Assembly: GCA_015501055.1 (NCBI GenBank)
Contig: JADNYV010000053.1
Span: 147,827-211,826, forward strand
Length of the DNA: 64,000 bases
Source of the DNA: Mucidula mucida
Lineage: Eukaryota; Basidiomycota; Agaricomycetes; Agaricales; Physalacriaceae
Reading direction: 5' to 3'
Shown: positions 33,295-44,201 of the stretch, piece by piece
Numbering within the stretch: the stretch's first letter is position 1
How the letters are laid out: each line of letters opens with the position of its first letter
Notes under the pieces: generated by a model
What the model was told of the DNA's origin: nothing
Databases searched by the model: none
The model's input: the letters and a program-made list of their open reading frames with translations, nothing else
Program-made: the position numbers and the translations under genes

Positions 33295-33334
33295 GAATTC
33301 ATTGTTTAAATCCGAGTCATTAGCATTGTGATTC

Positions 33335-34310
33335 ATCTGGAAATGCCTTCTGGCTATATACATCATCTTCTGCGCGACCGGCCCGGAGACCAATTTTTTC
33401 CTTCTCCCGTCGTCTTCGTTTCTGGGATAGTATTAGCGGACACTCAAACGAACGCGCGTCTCGCCTTCGGTGCGTGCAGGACATGCATAATTCGTCGTCT
33501 TCGCTATGATATTCGCGAATTGTTGCCTGGTCAGGACGGGCCTTCCACTGTCCAGTTTCGCGGTATGACGAGCAATTTGCAGCAAGCTGCGTTATCGCAC
33601 TGGGCTGCTGAGATATTGACCAACGGCGACGATCCCTTAGATCATCTATCATCTGCTCCATGCATCCCTTGTTCTGTCGTTTCTTGAGGATATGCCTGAC
33701 CTCGGTTTCGAATTTGCTGCTTTGTCTGAAAGAAAACAATAATTTGCCAGGTATATTTGCAGCTCAGGTAGTCGGGTCGGTCCTTGCAGCAGGTAGAAAC
33801 TCTTGGGTTCCTGATGACACACGGTTACCTAGCGGTTGGCGCCACAGCGTTCATGCGTTAGAGCCCGTTGCGGTAGTCTAGTCTCTTTCTTCCGATAATC
33901 ATCCTCGCCTGCTCACCGTTTTATCGACATCTCATAGCGAAGAGAACCGAATCCGCAGATCCTCAATTTGTCCAAGCGTCATCACGGTCATATGACTTTA
34001 TCGTTCGCCGCCACAATGGAGTACTGCTCGAGTCTTAGTACCTCATTCACTGGAATACCGCACCATGCTGAACATATGTGGACACTGACTTTAGGATTCT
34101 CCTCAAGCTTCATGAAGGTGATTTCGATTTCTGTCATCATTATCAATTATCTGAAAGCTTGGATGTATTAGATATCAACACAAAATTAATGTCGAAGCTA
34201 GGAAACATTGCGCCGTGGGTTGTTAGAGACTTCGTTGACCACACTTTGGGAAGTCTGCGCGAACATAGGCAGCGCTGATACGATTTTCAACTGACTGTGT
34301 AAGTCTCGTG
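33335..34310 (+). pseudogene. Unassigned coding-like region at the inverted-repeat boundary
   Basis: Open, protein-like stretches on the plus strand: 33480-33720 (RYDIRELLPGQDGPSTVQF and on to ILTNGDDPLDHL), 33740-33881 (GRNSWVPDDTRLPSGWRHSV) and 34078-34278 (TDFRILLKLHEGDFDFCHHY, then GNIAPWVVRDFVDHTL). They change frame and would need two or three introns or frameshifts. I do not recognise the family. It starts exactly where the left arm ends, so it may be a gene truncated by the rearrangement. Confidence 0.35.
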
Positions 34311-34335
34311 GTCCACTATTTCCTAATCGGACTAA

Positions 34336-34517
34336 CAATGGCACGTCCACAGTCGTCAAATGCGGTAATTGGCCTCTAGGGTCATCCTTTGTGTAATCGG
34401 GTATATAGAGCAGTCATGTGTCGCGTCCACTCTCACTCTGACCCAACTCAAGGAACCATCCTCAGACAAAGTCTCCCATTTGTACAATCACCCCCATCGA
34501 AACCAAGTGACACTCGA
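34336..34517 (+). promoter_or_regulatory. F-box gene promoter (copy 1 of a three-fold repeat)
   Basis: The block AACAATGGCACGTCCACAG ... GCCTCTAGGGTCATCCTTTG ... GTATATAGAGCAGTCA is also present at 38740-38860 (before F-box gene 2) and 41845-41960 (with no gene). GTATATA about 110 bases before the ATG serves as TATA box. Confidence 0.6.
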
Positions 34518-36080
34518 ATGGCGTCCAGACAACGAGGTCGCAAGGTATTTAATCATTGTGCTCTACTTCATTGTATATTGTCTGACCTGGCTCAGACGAC
34601 GCCCAGGCAGCCTTTCCGTGATATCACAAACGCTCTCCCCGCTGAACTTCAAACGCAAATAAAGACCTATCGACAACTACTTTTGAACTCATCCTCGATA
34701 TATCACGAACTACTCACGAGGAAGTCGCTGACTACTCGTGACGAGCATAGCATCCGCTTTCTCGATATTGTCTTCAGCAACATACTCAATGATATCAAAC
34801 GGACGAACGAAGATATGAAGTCGAGTGGCCTCCAAACTCTCTACGATGAGTTTTCGGTAGCCGCGGAGCAATTGGGAAAGCTATGGGCCTTGAGCAGGTG
34901 GAACCTGCTACCACCAGAAATCATCTCCCACATCCTCTCCTTCCTCACGCCAGAACCCTACGACGTTCTCGCACCCAGTCCGATCGCCGTCGCGCTAGTC
35001 AAAAAGAGTTGGCGAAATGCTGCGTTGCACTCCCCCAACCTCTGGACGCGCCTAATGATAACCAATGAACCCACAAACCCGCGCACGCTGAATTACAAAT
35101 GCGCGCTGCGGGTGGCGAAGGCACTCAAGCTCTCAGGCTCAGAGCCCCTCGTAATACGCCTGGAATTCCCTTTCTTCAACGATCCAGACATGGAGTCCGT
35201 TTGGGCCACGCAAATTGTCATTGCGGTCGTCGGTGAACACAAGCGATGGGCCAAGGCGGCGATTTCGTTGACGCCTGACCATATGGCTTTGCTTAACAAC
35301 CTGAAAGGAGACCACCTTGGGATAGTGCAAAAGCTCTCGCTTATGGTGAACATTGCCCCAGGGGACGCGGAACGAGAGCTGGATGGCGTTCGTGCGCTCA
35401 GAGCGAGTTTGTTACCCCGACTGGGAAACCTACCGTTCAAAGGCCTTGAGCCTCTGGCGTCTTTTTCCACAGGCGAGATAGTTGATGATAGTGTTGGTGA
35501 GATGACGGTCGAGGAAGGCGCCGATCTTCATCGCTTTACTCTCCCAAAGCTACAGCACGTCCATATTGTGCGGAAGGGTAATCCTGCAGGTTACAAAACT
35601 GTGGGGGACCGCACACCCTCGACATTCCAGCTCTCCTCCGTTCACTCGCTTGTCAAACGTTCCTCGTCCTGCACAGTCAGGTCTCTCTCGCTCACAAACC
35701 CTGTGCTGAGCATAGAGTTTTTGATGGGTATCGACGAAGCATTTCCTGGCTTGCGTACTCTTCGAATCAAGATGAAGGGCGCCTACGACCCCCGCATTCT
35801 TAACGTCTTGCCAGTCTTGACAAATACGGACTGGCTGTCGTCTTTGACAACGTTGGCGCTTTGGATACAAAGTACCGATAAGATTGATTATCGGGACACC
35901 CGGGACAAATTCTTGACGGAGGCCTTTTTGCAGGTGCTCAGGAGTCGTGCAGGGAAACATGGAAAGTTGAGGGAGTTGGCGCTGTTCCCAGATGCGAGCA
36001 TGCTGATGAATAAGGATGTGCTAAAGAAGTTGAAGGCGTTGAAGAGTGTGAAGGTTACACAGCTTGAGGAATTTTCGTGA
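34518..36080 (+). CDS. F-box-like protein 1
   Basis: Two exons, 34518-34544 and 34596-36080, giving 503 residues. The start MASRQRGRK plus 51-base intron is chosen because gene 2 at 38927 has the same arrangement (MAPKHKARK plus 53-base intron). The F-box-like motif LPPEIISHILSFLTPEPYDV lies at about residues 135-155, followed by VALVKKSWRNAALHSPNLWTRL, the usual basidiomycete pattern. The C-terminal two thirds are Leu-rich (SSVHSLVKRSS, FPGLRTLRIKMKG, WLSSLTTLALWIQ), an LRR-like substrate side. F-box proteins join targets to SCF ubiquitin ligases; the target is unknown. The N-terminal ORF extends upstream but without support. Confidence 0.8.
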   Translation: MASRQRGRKVFNHCALLHCILSDLAQTTPRQPFRDITNALPAELQTQIKTYRQLLLNSSSIYHELLTRKSLTTRDEHSIRFLDIVFSNILNDIKRTNEDMKSSGLQTLYDEFSVAAEQLGKLWALSRWNLLPPEIISHILSFLTPEPYDVLAPSPIAVALVKKSWRNAALHSPNLWTRLMITNEPTNPRTLNYKCALRVAKALKLSGSEPLVIRLEFPFFNDPDMESVWATQIVIAVVGEHKRWAKAAISLTPDHMALLNNLKGDHLGIVQKLSLMVNIAPGDAERELDGVRALRASLLPRLGNLPFKGLEPLASFSTGEIVDDSVGEMTVEEGADLHRFTLPKLQHVHIVRKGNPAGYKTVGDRTPSTFQLSSVHSLVKRSSSCTVRSLSLTNPVLSIEFLMGIDEAFPGLRTLRIKMKGAYDPRILNVLPVLTNTDWLSSLTTLALWIQSTDKIDYRDTRDKFLTEAFLQVLRSRAGKHGKLRELALFPDASMLMNKDVLKKLKALKSVKVTQLEEFS

Positions 36081-36274
36081 ATGAAGATCTCATCTGATTG
36101 AACACTGCTTGTACATACTTGTATATATGTATTAGAACGTATCTACCTTATTGTATCGTATTGGCCAAGTTGACAATCTTCCGCCAGTCCCGAACCACGT
36201 GATCCCATTCTTCCTTCTCTGCACCACGTGGAACTTTGCAGGTATCACTCACGCGCCAAAAGTTGTCTAACGGC

Positions 36275-37566
36275 ATGCTATGTCGATATCCATGGCGCCG
36301 GGAAATAGCTGCGATACGGCATCCTCAGAGAATATCTTATAGCACAAGGAGCCCGAGCGATGAAGACATGGAACAGCGGCAGAAAAGGCAAATTCACGCC
36401 TTGAAAACATGGCGTTCCCAAATCCGGCTCTTGTTCGACATGCCAGGCTGGGAATCACCACCACCGCGTCTTCTGTGGGTCGGTGGGCGCCTTGCCGTCC
36501 CCGCAGCAGGCGCCATACACGACTGTCTGCGCGCCACGACACTCAAACCTTCTCGCGCGCACCAAGCGTTCAACATCATCTCTGGACTTCGGATCCTTCG
36601 CTCTAACAATGAGGTACGCGGCCAGGCACACCTAGTCGATCTTAAACCTCGAACGCGCTGGCGCGTCACTGAGATGTTAGTCGAGTTGGCGATAACTCAA
36701 AAGCACAAGTACCAGGGTGCTACGCTGAAGGGTGAGCTGCAGAGAAATGGATGGTTGGAGAGGGCGCTTACGCTGGTGAAGAGGGAAGCCTTCACGGTAC
36801 ATAAAGCAGAAGAGTTTGTGAGGAAGCTGGTGGGAGAAGGGAAAGAGTTCATGGCAGCTTTGGTTCTTGTCGAGGCGTTATGTCGGTACAGGGATTCTGT
36901 GTTGCCACTGCAAGGCGCGTTTGACGCACTATTGCTTCGCGTAATAGCGCCGGCCTTGGGACCTGAAACCGCCTCCAGGCAGCAGGCTCTCTTGACAATA
37001 TGCCACCTCATGTCGTACCTACAAAAGGTGGGGTACCCTCATGGATGGAACACGAGCGCCCTCATCGACGCCGTATGGACACTCCGAGGGAACACGGATC
37101 TAGTATGGATCGTTGACCCCAGAACAAGCGTTCAAACCTCTGAACAAGTGAGTGTCCGTTGGCACATGCTCACCACCCTATGCCGTCTCGACGACGAAAC
37201 CCACTTGTTAACCATCTCCCCATCCACCACTCTGTACCTCTCCCTCCTCATTGATCTCCTCGACACCCGACCCCCTCCGTCAACACGACGGCGTACCCCA
37301 CCAGCTTCTCTGCGAAGCCCGAGGGCTTTTCAGTCGCGCTCGAGGCCGAAAAGTTGTGGAAGAAGTGCCTCTTCGCGAATTTGGAGAGCACCCGAGATCC
37401 GAAATTGTTGGCCGTCTGGATTGCCCAAATTCGTGCGCGCTTCACTCGGCCGTCTACACGCAAGTTGTTCGATGATATTGTTGGGCGTGTAAAGGCTTTG
37501 CTCGATGCAGTACATAAAGGAGACCTTCCTGCGGCGTCGTTAGTTATCTCCAGCCCAGAGGAATGA
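36275..37566 (+). CDS. Hypothetical protein with probable mitochondrial presequence, one frame change
   Basis: From the ATG at 36275 the first ~35 residues are Arg/Ser/Tyr-rich without acids (CRYPWRREIAAIRHPQRISY), a typical mitochondrial presequence. The rest is mostly helical (FVRKLVGEGKEFMAALVLVE, RQQALLTICHLMSYLQKVG), perhaps repeat-like. No catalytic motif is recognised. At about 37270-37280, in CCCCCTCCGTC, the frame must shift to continue into ALEAEKLWKKCLFANLESTR and end at 37566 (ISSPEE). The change is one base and could be a sequencing error, a small intron or a true mutation. About 430 residues if corrected. Confidence 0.55.
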
Positions 37567-38241
37567 TACGCCCACGACGCATCATAGACGGCCGAGGGCG
37601 ATCAGGCCTTGCTCACACTAGGGAGTTGGGTGAAGTCATGCGTTGTCATTTGGACTTAAGGTGCTGAACATCATGTTGAATTATCCGTGTACTTCAGAAA
37701 TGCTAGTCAGCTTTCTCGTCCTCATGCACTCGAACGCAGTACACATTGAAACTTTATTTTTCGTCGCAACGGACTCTCTTTGAAAAGGGCTCGAACGAAG
37801 ATGCAAGACATTTAAAAAGCGGGGGGTGGTTTATTGTGGAAGGTGTGTTGTATAGGAATCGTTAGGAATTGAATCTTCAGCATTTTCGAGAATGCATTGC
37901 ATCAAGCAAGCTCGTGATTAGTGCGCACGGAACTTTCTGGGTGAGGTTCTGCACACCACCCTCAGTGATAGTCAGCTGAAACTCTCCAAGTTGAACCATT
38001 CCTACGATTTCATGCGACAGTCTTGCCGGACGCAAGTACGCTTTGTCACCTCACAGCGGTTTGGAACGGGGGGTTGCCCTTCTTCGCTTGAGGTTCTTCT
38101 TAACAAGGGAGAAGAAGCCACGGGTCCAAAATGTCATGACTCACGAGGAACGTGAGTTCGTAAATACTGACCTCTGTCTCCCGTACCAGTATAAAGGATA
38201 GGTGTTTGCTTGATGATGTACCCTTCACCACTACCATCATC
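37567..38241. other. Intergenic, first half of a tandem repeat unit
   Basis: No gene. From about 38040 the sequence is repeated at 41280. A TATA-like GTATAAAGG lies at about 38188, before the small gene. Confidence 0.5.
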
Positions 38242-38456
38242 ATGAGCATACGCGACGACATCTCGACGAGTTCTCTCCCTTCTCCCAGTCTGGACCCTTC
38301 GCGCTTCGGGTCCCCCTCTATTTCGGTTGATGTCTCAAAGTGGTTGCCCGAAGGGAAATCGGATGGAGCGGGTAAGTTGTACCGACTCTACCTCTTCCTG
38401 CTCCTGAACCTCCTGTAGATACGTCGAATGGGAAGGGGCATATAAAACTGATTTAA
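38242..38456 (+). CDS. Small two-exon gene, 55 residues, unknown
   Basis: ATG at 38242, exon 38242-38371, intron 38372-38418 (GTAAGT...TGTAG), exon 38419-38456 ending in TAA. The protein is Ser/Pro/Asp-rich (SLPSPSLDPSRFGSPSISVD) with no signal peptide and no CaaX end. A TATA box lies about 50 bases upstream. The exon and both splice sites recur at 41521-41700, where the start codon is ACG. Conservation of splice sites supports it being transcribed; it may be a leader or upstream ORF of the F-box unit. Confidence 0.45.
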
Positions 38457-38734
38457 TGCGCCACACTTTGGCGGTCGGCAGGAAAGGACCATTAGCGCCG
38501 CTGGTGATATATTCGACTTACAGCATAGCCTCACAGAGGTGAGTTTAGTTCTATTGCCATCATGGATGATGTCAAAATTGAACATTCATCGTTGAGCCTA
38601 CAAATGTTGCGGTGGGTGCGTAACACTTTTTGTGGGCCACATTTCGGCGGCCGGCAGGAATGAAGAAGCAATCAGCGCCGCTGCTGCTATCATCAACTTA
38701 CCGTAAGTCTCATTGTTCTCCGATTACTATTTTG

Positions 38735-38926
38735 GGACTGACAATGGCACGTCCACAGCGGTCACATGCGAACTTGCCTCTAGGGTCATCCTTTGTGTAC
38801 TCGTGTATATAAAGCAGTCACGGGTTGTGTCGCGTCCATTGTAGACTCTCACTCATCCCACCATCCTCAATCAAAGCCCCCAATCGAACGACCTCCTCGT
38901 CGAACAAAGTCCTCTGGCACTCAGAA
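38735..38926 (+). promoter_or_regulatory. F-box gene promoter (copy 2)
   Basis: Same block as 34336-34450, with GTGTATATAAAGCAGTCA about 110 bases before the ATG at 38927. Confidence 0.6.
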
Positions 38927-40464
38927 ATGGCGCCCAAACACAAAGCTCGCAAGGTATTTCTTTACTGTGCTCTCTTCTGCTATTGCTGTTCTCTGACTTG
39001 GCTTAGGTGCCCAGGAAGTCGCTGCGAGATGTCACCAATAACATTCCGAATGACCTTCAAACGCGAATAGAAGTCTTTCAAAAGATGGTCCACAACCCCC
39101 ACTCCCTTTACAATCAACATCTGGTCAGGACATCACTCACGACTCCGGATACGAAGAATATTCGCTTTCTTATCGACACGTTCAAAGGTATCATCGAGGA
39201 CATCGATGCCCTCAATTGGAGAGACGAACAACTCAAAACTTCCTTCGAGGAATTCTCGGAGGGCGTGGCGAAATTGGAGAACCTGTGGAAGCTCTGTGGG
39301 TCGAACAAGCTCTCTAAAGAGATCGTCCACAGGATACTGTTCTTCCTCGCTCCAGAGCCTTACGATGTTCTTGAACCCCACGCGACAGGTCCATTTGCCG
39401 TTGCGCAAGTAAACAAATTGTGGCAGCATGCTGCGCTGAACTCCCCCCACCTCTGGTCACGGCTCCTTATTAGCAATCCCAAGCTGCTCAACAAGCAATG
39501 TGTTTTCCGCGTGAAGGAGACTCTGAGCGCTCAGGCGGAGTGCCCCTCAATATCCACCTGTCATTCCCCTCCTTCAATCATCCAGAGCGAGAATCCATTT
39601 GGGCCAAAGAGATCGTCCTCGCCTCATCCACCAGGCCGAACGATGGGACGAGGTAAAGATAGCGCTGATGCCGACGCATATCATGGAGTTGTCGGGTCTG
39701 AAGGCATACGATCTCAAGATGCTGAGAGACCTCGCGCTCACCACACAGCCTGTCCCGGGCGACGTGGAACCAGGATGGGATACCTCCGCGCGCTGGTAGA
39801 GGGCTTACGACCGCGACTGCGACTTACAGGTTTTGAACCTCTCTCGTCGTTAGCCGAAGGTCAAATTGTCGATAAGACTGTCGACGCCTTGACTGTCAAA
39901 GAGGGCGCTCTACTCAGACCCTTCACTCTCCCCAACCTGCGTCATGTGCACATTGTGCGCAAAGACAGCCCCGCTGGCCACATATGCATACAGCGGCCTT
40001 CTCCTTCGGAAGCCCAGCTCTCCTCCGATGTCGGTTCGCTGGTCAGACGTTCCCCCAAGAACACAGTCACATCCATCTCGTTCACCAACCCCGTGCTCAG
40101 CACCAAGCTCTTAGTGAATCTCAACAAGGAGTTTCCTGGGCTGAAAACCCTCCGGATAAAGATAGACGGCATCTATGATGTTCGCTTTATCAAGATCCTC
40201 ACACATCTGAAAAAGACGGACTGGCTGCCGTCTCTGGAAACGTTGTCGCTGTGGGTTCAACGCAGCGATGACTACCGGGACAGATTTTTCAGGGACGCGT
40301 TTGTTGATGCGCTGAAGAATCGTTCAAAGGGGAATCACGGAAAGTTCAAGTGTTTGCAGCTGTACCCGGACGCGAGCAAGTTGATGGAAAAAACTGTCTT
40401 GATCGCATTGAAGAAACTGAAGAAGCAGGGCGTGGATGTTACAGGCCTTGAGGAATTCTTGTAG
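38927..40464 (+). CDS. F-box-like protein 2, with a frame-shifted central block
   Basis: Exons 38927-38953 and 39007-40464, 494 residues. F-box-like motif LSKEIVHRILFFLAPEPYDV with VAQVNKLWQHAALNSPHLWS; LRR-like C-terminus (FPGLKTLRIKIDG, WLPSLETLSLWVQ). It is paralogous to gene 1 through both ends. Between about 39540 and 39795 the encoded residues differ completely from gene 1, while gene-1-like residues (HLSFPSFNHPERESIWA; ERWDEVKIALMPTHIMELSG) are found in the two other frames. The ORF nevertheless stays open. So three small insertions or deletions have replaced roughly 85 residues. The protein may still be made, with an altered core. Confidence 0.75.
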
Positions 40465-41279
40465 AGACTTGATTATTGTATATCATTGTGACTTGTATAT
40501 ATTCTGTACACTATATTCTTTGAACCCAGTCCTAGTAGCTTGTGTATTGGAATCTCTAACATGAACTATACAAACTCTCGCTGTATTTGGATTGTGTCGG
40601 CACTCCGCAGAGAATTGAAAGCGTCTCCAAGTGAGTGTAGAGGTCACCGAACCAGCGACCTTGGGCTGCGAAAACTGTTATATTACGGTTGTCAAACACC
40701 TACAGTGCGAGAGGGACACAATTCGAATGCGTGATGATGCAAGGAAAGACAAAGGACAAGATACCGACATCGCAAGAGTTGAAGCCCTTGAATACTGTTC
40801 GAAACGAACCGCCGTTGAGAGTCGTCCCAGAACTTAAATGCGACGCAGCTTCAAAAATGACCGGGCGGTGTGATCAATATCTTGACATATGTCTGCGCGG
40901 CTGCGCCACGCTGCCCTGCCGTTTGCGATGGACTGTTTCCACGTCCGACATAGAACTCGAGTGATGATAGCCTACGGAAAATAGGACTGCGCGATGTCGG
41001 CCTTGCCTCACCTTGTTTCCTGTAACATTTGGCTAGATGTCGCCAATTGGAGGAGAACGTTATGCTAGCGCGAGTCTCCCCAATGGGATAGGACTCTAGG
41101 GTTATGCGTGGCTTACTTCGCGCGAACTTCCCTGGAGTAAGAGAGCGTCTGGTACGGTGGCGCAGATGACCAGTTGCCGTGACAGCCAGCACAGTAACGG
41201 TCACAAGAGAATCAAGTTGAACTGTCATCATCGATTTTTGCCCGACGTATCTGCCTCGTTCGCATGCGACATTCTCAGG
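40465..41279. other. Intergenic
   Basis: No gene seen. Short open stretches at 40540-40964 have no recognisable content and are not conserved. Confidence 0.4.
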
Positions 41280-42016
41280 GCGGGACAACGTCCTCTCACT
41301 TCACCACGGCTCGCGACAGGGGTCGCCCGTCATTTCTGCTTTAGGTTTTTCCCATTACGGGAGAAGAAGACCCCGAGTCGGTCCCAATGTCAAGATTCAA
41401 TAACTCACGGGGAACTTGAGTTCGTAAATACTGACGTCTATCTCCAATACCGATATAAATGCTAGATATGGTGCTCAATGATAGCTCCTGTGCTCTTCTG
41501 CCATCACCACTACCACTGTCACGAGCGTGCGCGACGACATCTCGATGAGTTCCCTTCCTTCTCCCAGTCTGGACTCTTCGCGCTTCAGGTCCCCCTCTAT
41601 TTCGTTTGACGTCTCAAAGTTGTGGCCCGAGGAGAAATCGGCTGGAGCGGGTAAGTTGTACCAACTCTAGCTCTTCCTGATCCTGAACCTCATGTAGATA
41701 CGTCGAATGGGAAGGGGCGTATACCACTGAATTTTGTACGCCACACTTCGGCGGTCGGCAGGAAAGAAGAAACTCTCAGCGCTGCGGCTGCTCTATTTGA
41801 TTGAGCCGTACTTCCCATTGTCCTCCGCTTCCTATTTGGAACTAACAATGGCACGTCCACAGTGGTCAAATGCGGTCACTTGCCTCTAGGGTCATCCTTT
41901 GTGTACTCGTGTATATATGGCAAGTCACGGGTTGTGTCGCGTCGAGTGTAGACTTTTATTCATTCCACCATCTTCGAACAAAACACCCACAAACTCCTCG
42001 TCGAACCAAGTCCTAG
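41280..42016 (+). repeat. Second, truncated copy of the F-box 2 upstream unit
   Basis: Colinear with 38040-38910: the small-gene region and the F-box promoter with its TATA box (GTATATATGG). Homology stops at about 42015 (CTCGTCGAACCAAGTCCT), a few bases before where the F-box ATG would be. What follows is unrelated. Confidence 0.75.
41521..41700 (+). pseudogene. Degenerate copy of the 55-residue gene
   Basis: Matches 38242-38420, but the start is ACG in place of ATG. Exon body and splice sites (GTAAGTTGTACC...CATGTAG) are conserved. Confidence 0.6.
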
Positions 42017-43104
42017 CTGTTATTTAAGTCGAGTCGGTGAATCAGGATGTACATGGTCTTTTCAAATGAGAAATAAATATGAACGAGGACGAGTACTTAT
42101 CCGTTCGTGCCGTCTGCACGTGCGTGCAACATTTTTGGTAGCAGCGCCATCCGAGTCGGTGATCTCCCGCCGTGCATGTTGTTGGATTGACGCGCCTTCT
42201 GTCGGGCACTAACAGATGGTCGACGTGGGTTCATTCTAAGGATAACAAAGTCTCATTCTGTAATGTGTCAACAGTGTCTAAGGTTCTAGAAACTTTGCAT
42301 CTGGTCAATCGTGCTTATTATCCCGCCACCCCTTCCGATCACCAAAAGCTCTGAAGCTCGATAACCACTCCTATATCATACTCTGTCTACTGTACAATAC
42401 TCAATATCCCTTGCACACCTATAAATCCTGACCTAAGTACTATGGGTGGTCTGATCCTTTCTGGATAGACTGAATGATTGCACCTAGTCACCAGACCGAC
42501 GATGTGTCGCATGCCCCAAGGTAACCGATGCCTACTATCTGAGTAAGTCTTGATATAGTAGTTAGTCATAGTATAGTACCAGTAGGTAGTGTATTAAGCC
42601 TTGCTCATTAGTAGGCAGAGGTTACCTGGTAGTCAGCTGAGCAACATGGGCCTGGCCAGCTCGAGAGTCTCCTGACGGGCATGTAGGACTGACTGAGGCT
42701 CTACACTCGACTACTGTGAAAGTTCAGTCTGTTAACAGGGGAGGTCAGCACCTTTTTGCTATGTTGGCGTGCTCCTACCTGACTGCGTTTGGGATTTCTG
42801 GAGAAAGTACCAGGAATCAGCAAGTAGAGTCAGCCGTCATATATCCTTCAGCGGAAAGTACTGTTCATCTTCATTACAGCCCAGCGGTCTCTGAAGCAGC
42901 GACCCACCAGGGGTTCACATGCCTCTCTTCCACTTTGAAGAAATCCTTCTCGCGCCGATACCCGTCACGACTAGGCTTCGCGCGCGAACTCGCGCGTGCA
43001 CGTTCGAAGTGTTTGGTCGATCATTTCTTGATCGGCTCGGAGATATCCACCGCGCCCCTCTGTAAACGATCACCTTAATCTTCACCAGCAACCACCATCA
43101 CAAA
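42017..43104. other. Intergenic
   Basis: No supported gene. An ORF at 42716-43078 has no domain and odd composition. The last 80 bases probably hold the promoter of the next gene (CAACCACCATCACAAAATGG before the ATG). Confidence 0.4.
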
Positions 43105-44201
43105 ATGGGCGCCTCCGAAATTCCTCCCGAAATTATAGAAGCTATACTAGACGCAACCAAGCCGGACTCTCTCAACCTCGACGTCGGTACCCTCGCTTCT
43201 GCTTCTCTCATTAACATCCCCTGGCACATCATCAGCAGGCGCATGCTCCTTGGCACCGTGTACATCCGCCCGGAAACCGTCTTGAGATTCGTAGATCTCT
43301 TTGCTTTACCAAAGGTCACTCTACCGGACTTTGTACGGGCACTGGTAATCCAGAGGAAACAGCAGCCGGACACAGGCCACGTAGACTGCGAGATCCTAGA
43401 TCAGCTCGCGCCTGTCACCACCAAACTCCCACACCTGCGCACACTCCGTCTGTATAATATAGACTGGTCTGCGCGCAGTCCATTGCGTACGACTCTTTGC
43501 GACCTTATCATGGCGTAACGGCGCTCGAGCTGTACCACACCAAGCTCTCGGATTTAGCCCAACTGGTCGATGTCATGTCCCTGTTCCCTCTTTTGGAGGA
43601 ACTGACCTTCATCTACCTTACAATGATCACCAATATGAACGCACTCCCTCCGACGTGGCGCTTCATGGTCGAGGGGTGCCCGTGACGCTGCGCCGTTTCA
43701 CACTTGTCGGGCCACGCGTAAGTGTAATTGAGTCGGTCATGGAATGGATATCGGGTACTCCGGACGGCGTGAATATTCCGCTGGAGTACTTGAAGCTTGG
43801 TGGGACAGGGTTCAGAGCTACAAAGTCGGTGAGGAGGTTACTGCAAGGTGCTGGATCACATCTCCGTGAGCTCGTTCTACATCCGACATCGGGGCCCTTC
43901 TACCCTGGGTGGAATAATCCAGGTGAGCGTGGCATCTTACTGTGCAGATAACTCGCATACTATTGAACGGCTTTTAGACGTCGCTCCTACGTTATTAGAC
44001 TTGAGCACGAACGACCAATTGCGCATCATCTCCTTTGAAGGCGCTATGCAACCAATCTTCTGTGATGCTATGCTCCAGATACTCTCACAAGTAACATCGT
44101 TGTCGCTTGAGGAAGTATCGATACCCTCCGTCGTACCTGCTGCCTCAAAGTGGGGTAAGAAGATAGAGGCGTTGCGAGAACGTCCGTCTTCGTCAATTTA
44201 A
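43105..44201 (+). pseudogene. F-box/LRR-like gene, frameshifted
   Basis: ATG at 43105: MGASEIPPEIIEAILDATKP, a degenerate F-box start, then LPHLRTLRLYNIDW, VTALELYHTKLSDLAQLV, FPLLEELTFIYLTM, LRRFTLVGPRV and LRELVLHPTSG, clear LRR-like repeats. The end is PSVVPAASKWGKKIEALRE with stop at 44201. The frame changes near 43497 and near 43678. At 43921 a GTGAGC...GTGCAG segment of 25 bases looks like a very short intron or another frame repair. As written it makes only a 137-residue protein. Confidence 0.65.

Larger units (their letters stand above)
22540..33334. repeat. Left arm of ~10.8 kb inverted repeat
   Basis: The reverse complement of 51185-61974: kinase-tail relic, VPS10, short kinase and O-methyltransferase in mirrored order, with very high identity including introns and intergenic DNA. 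The right end is sharp (match ends at GTGATTC, 33334). The other end loses identity near 22540, where sequence shared with 13.3 kb continues into FunK1 copy 2. Confidence 0.9.

Noticed and set aside
38242..38456. Small Ser/Pro-rich peptide as a mating pheromone precursor
   Set aside because: Length fits, but there is no C-terminal CaaX motif and no pheromone receptor or homeodomain gene nearby.
42716..43078. 120-residue ORF before the F-box/LRR pseudogene
   Set aside because: No domain, composition unlike the neighbouring proteins, overlaps the likely promoter, not conserved in the repeats.
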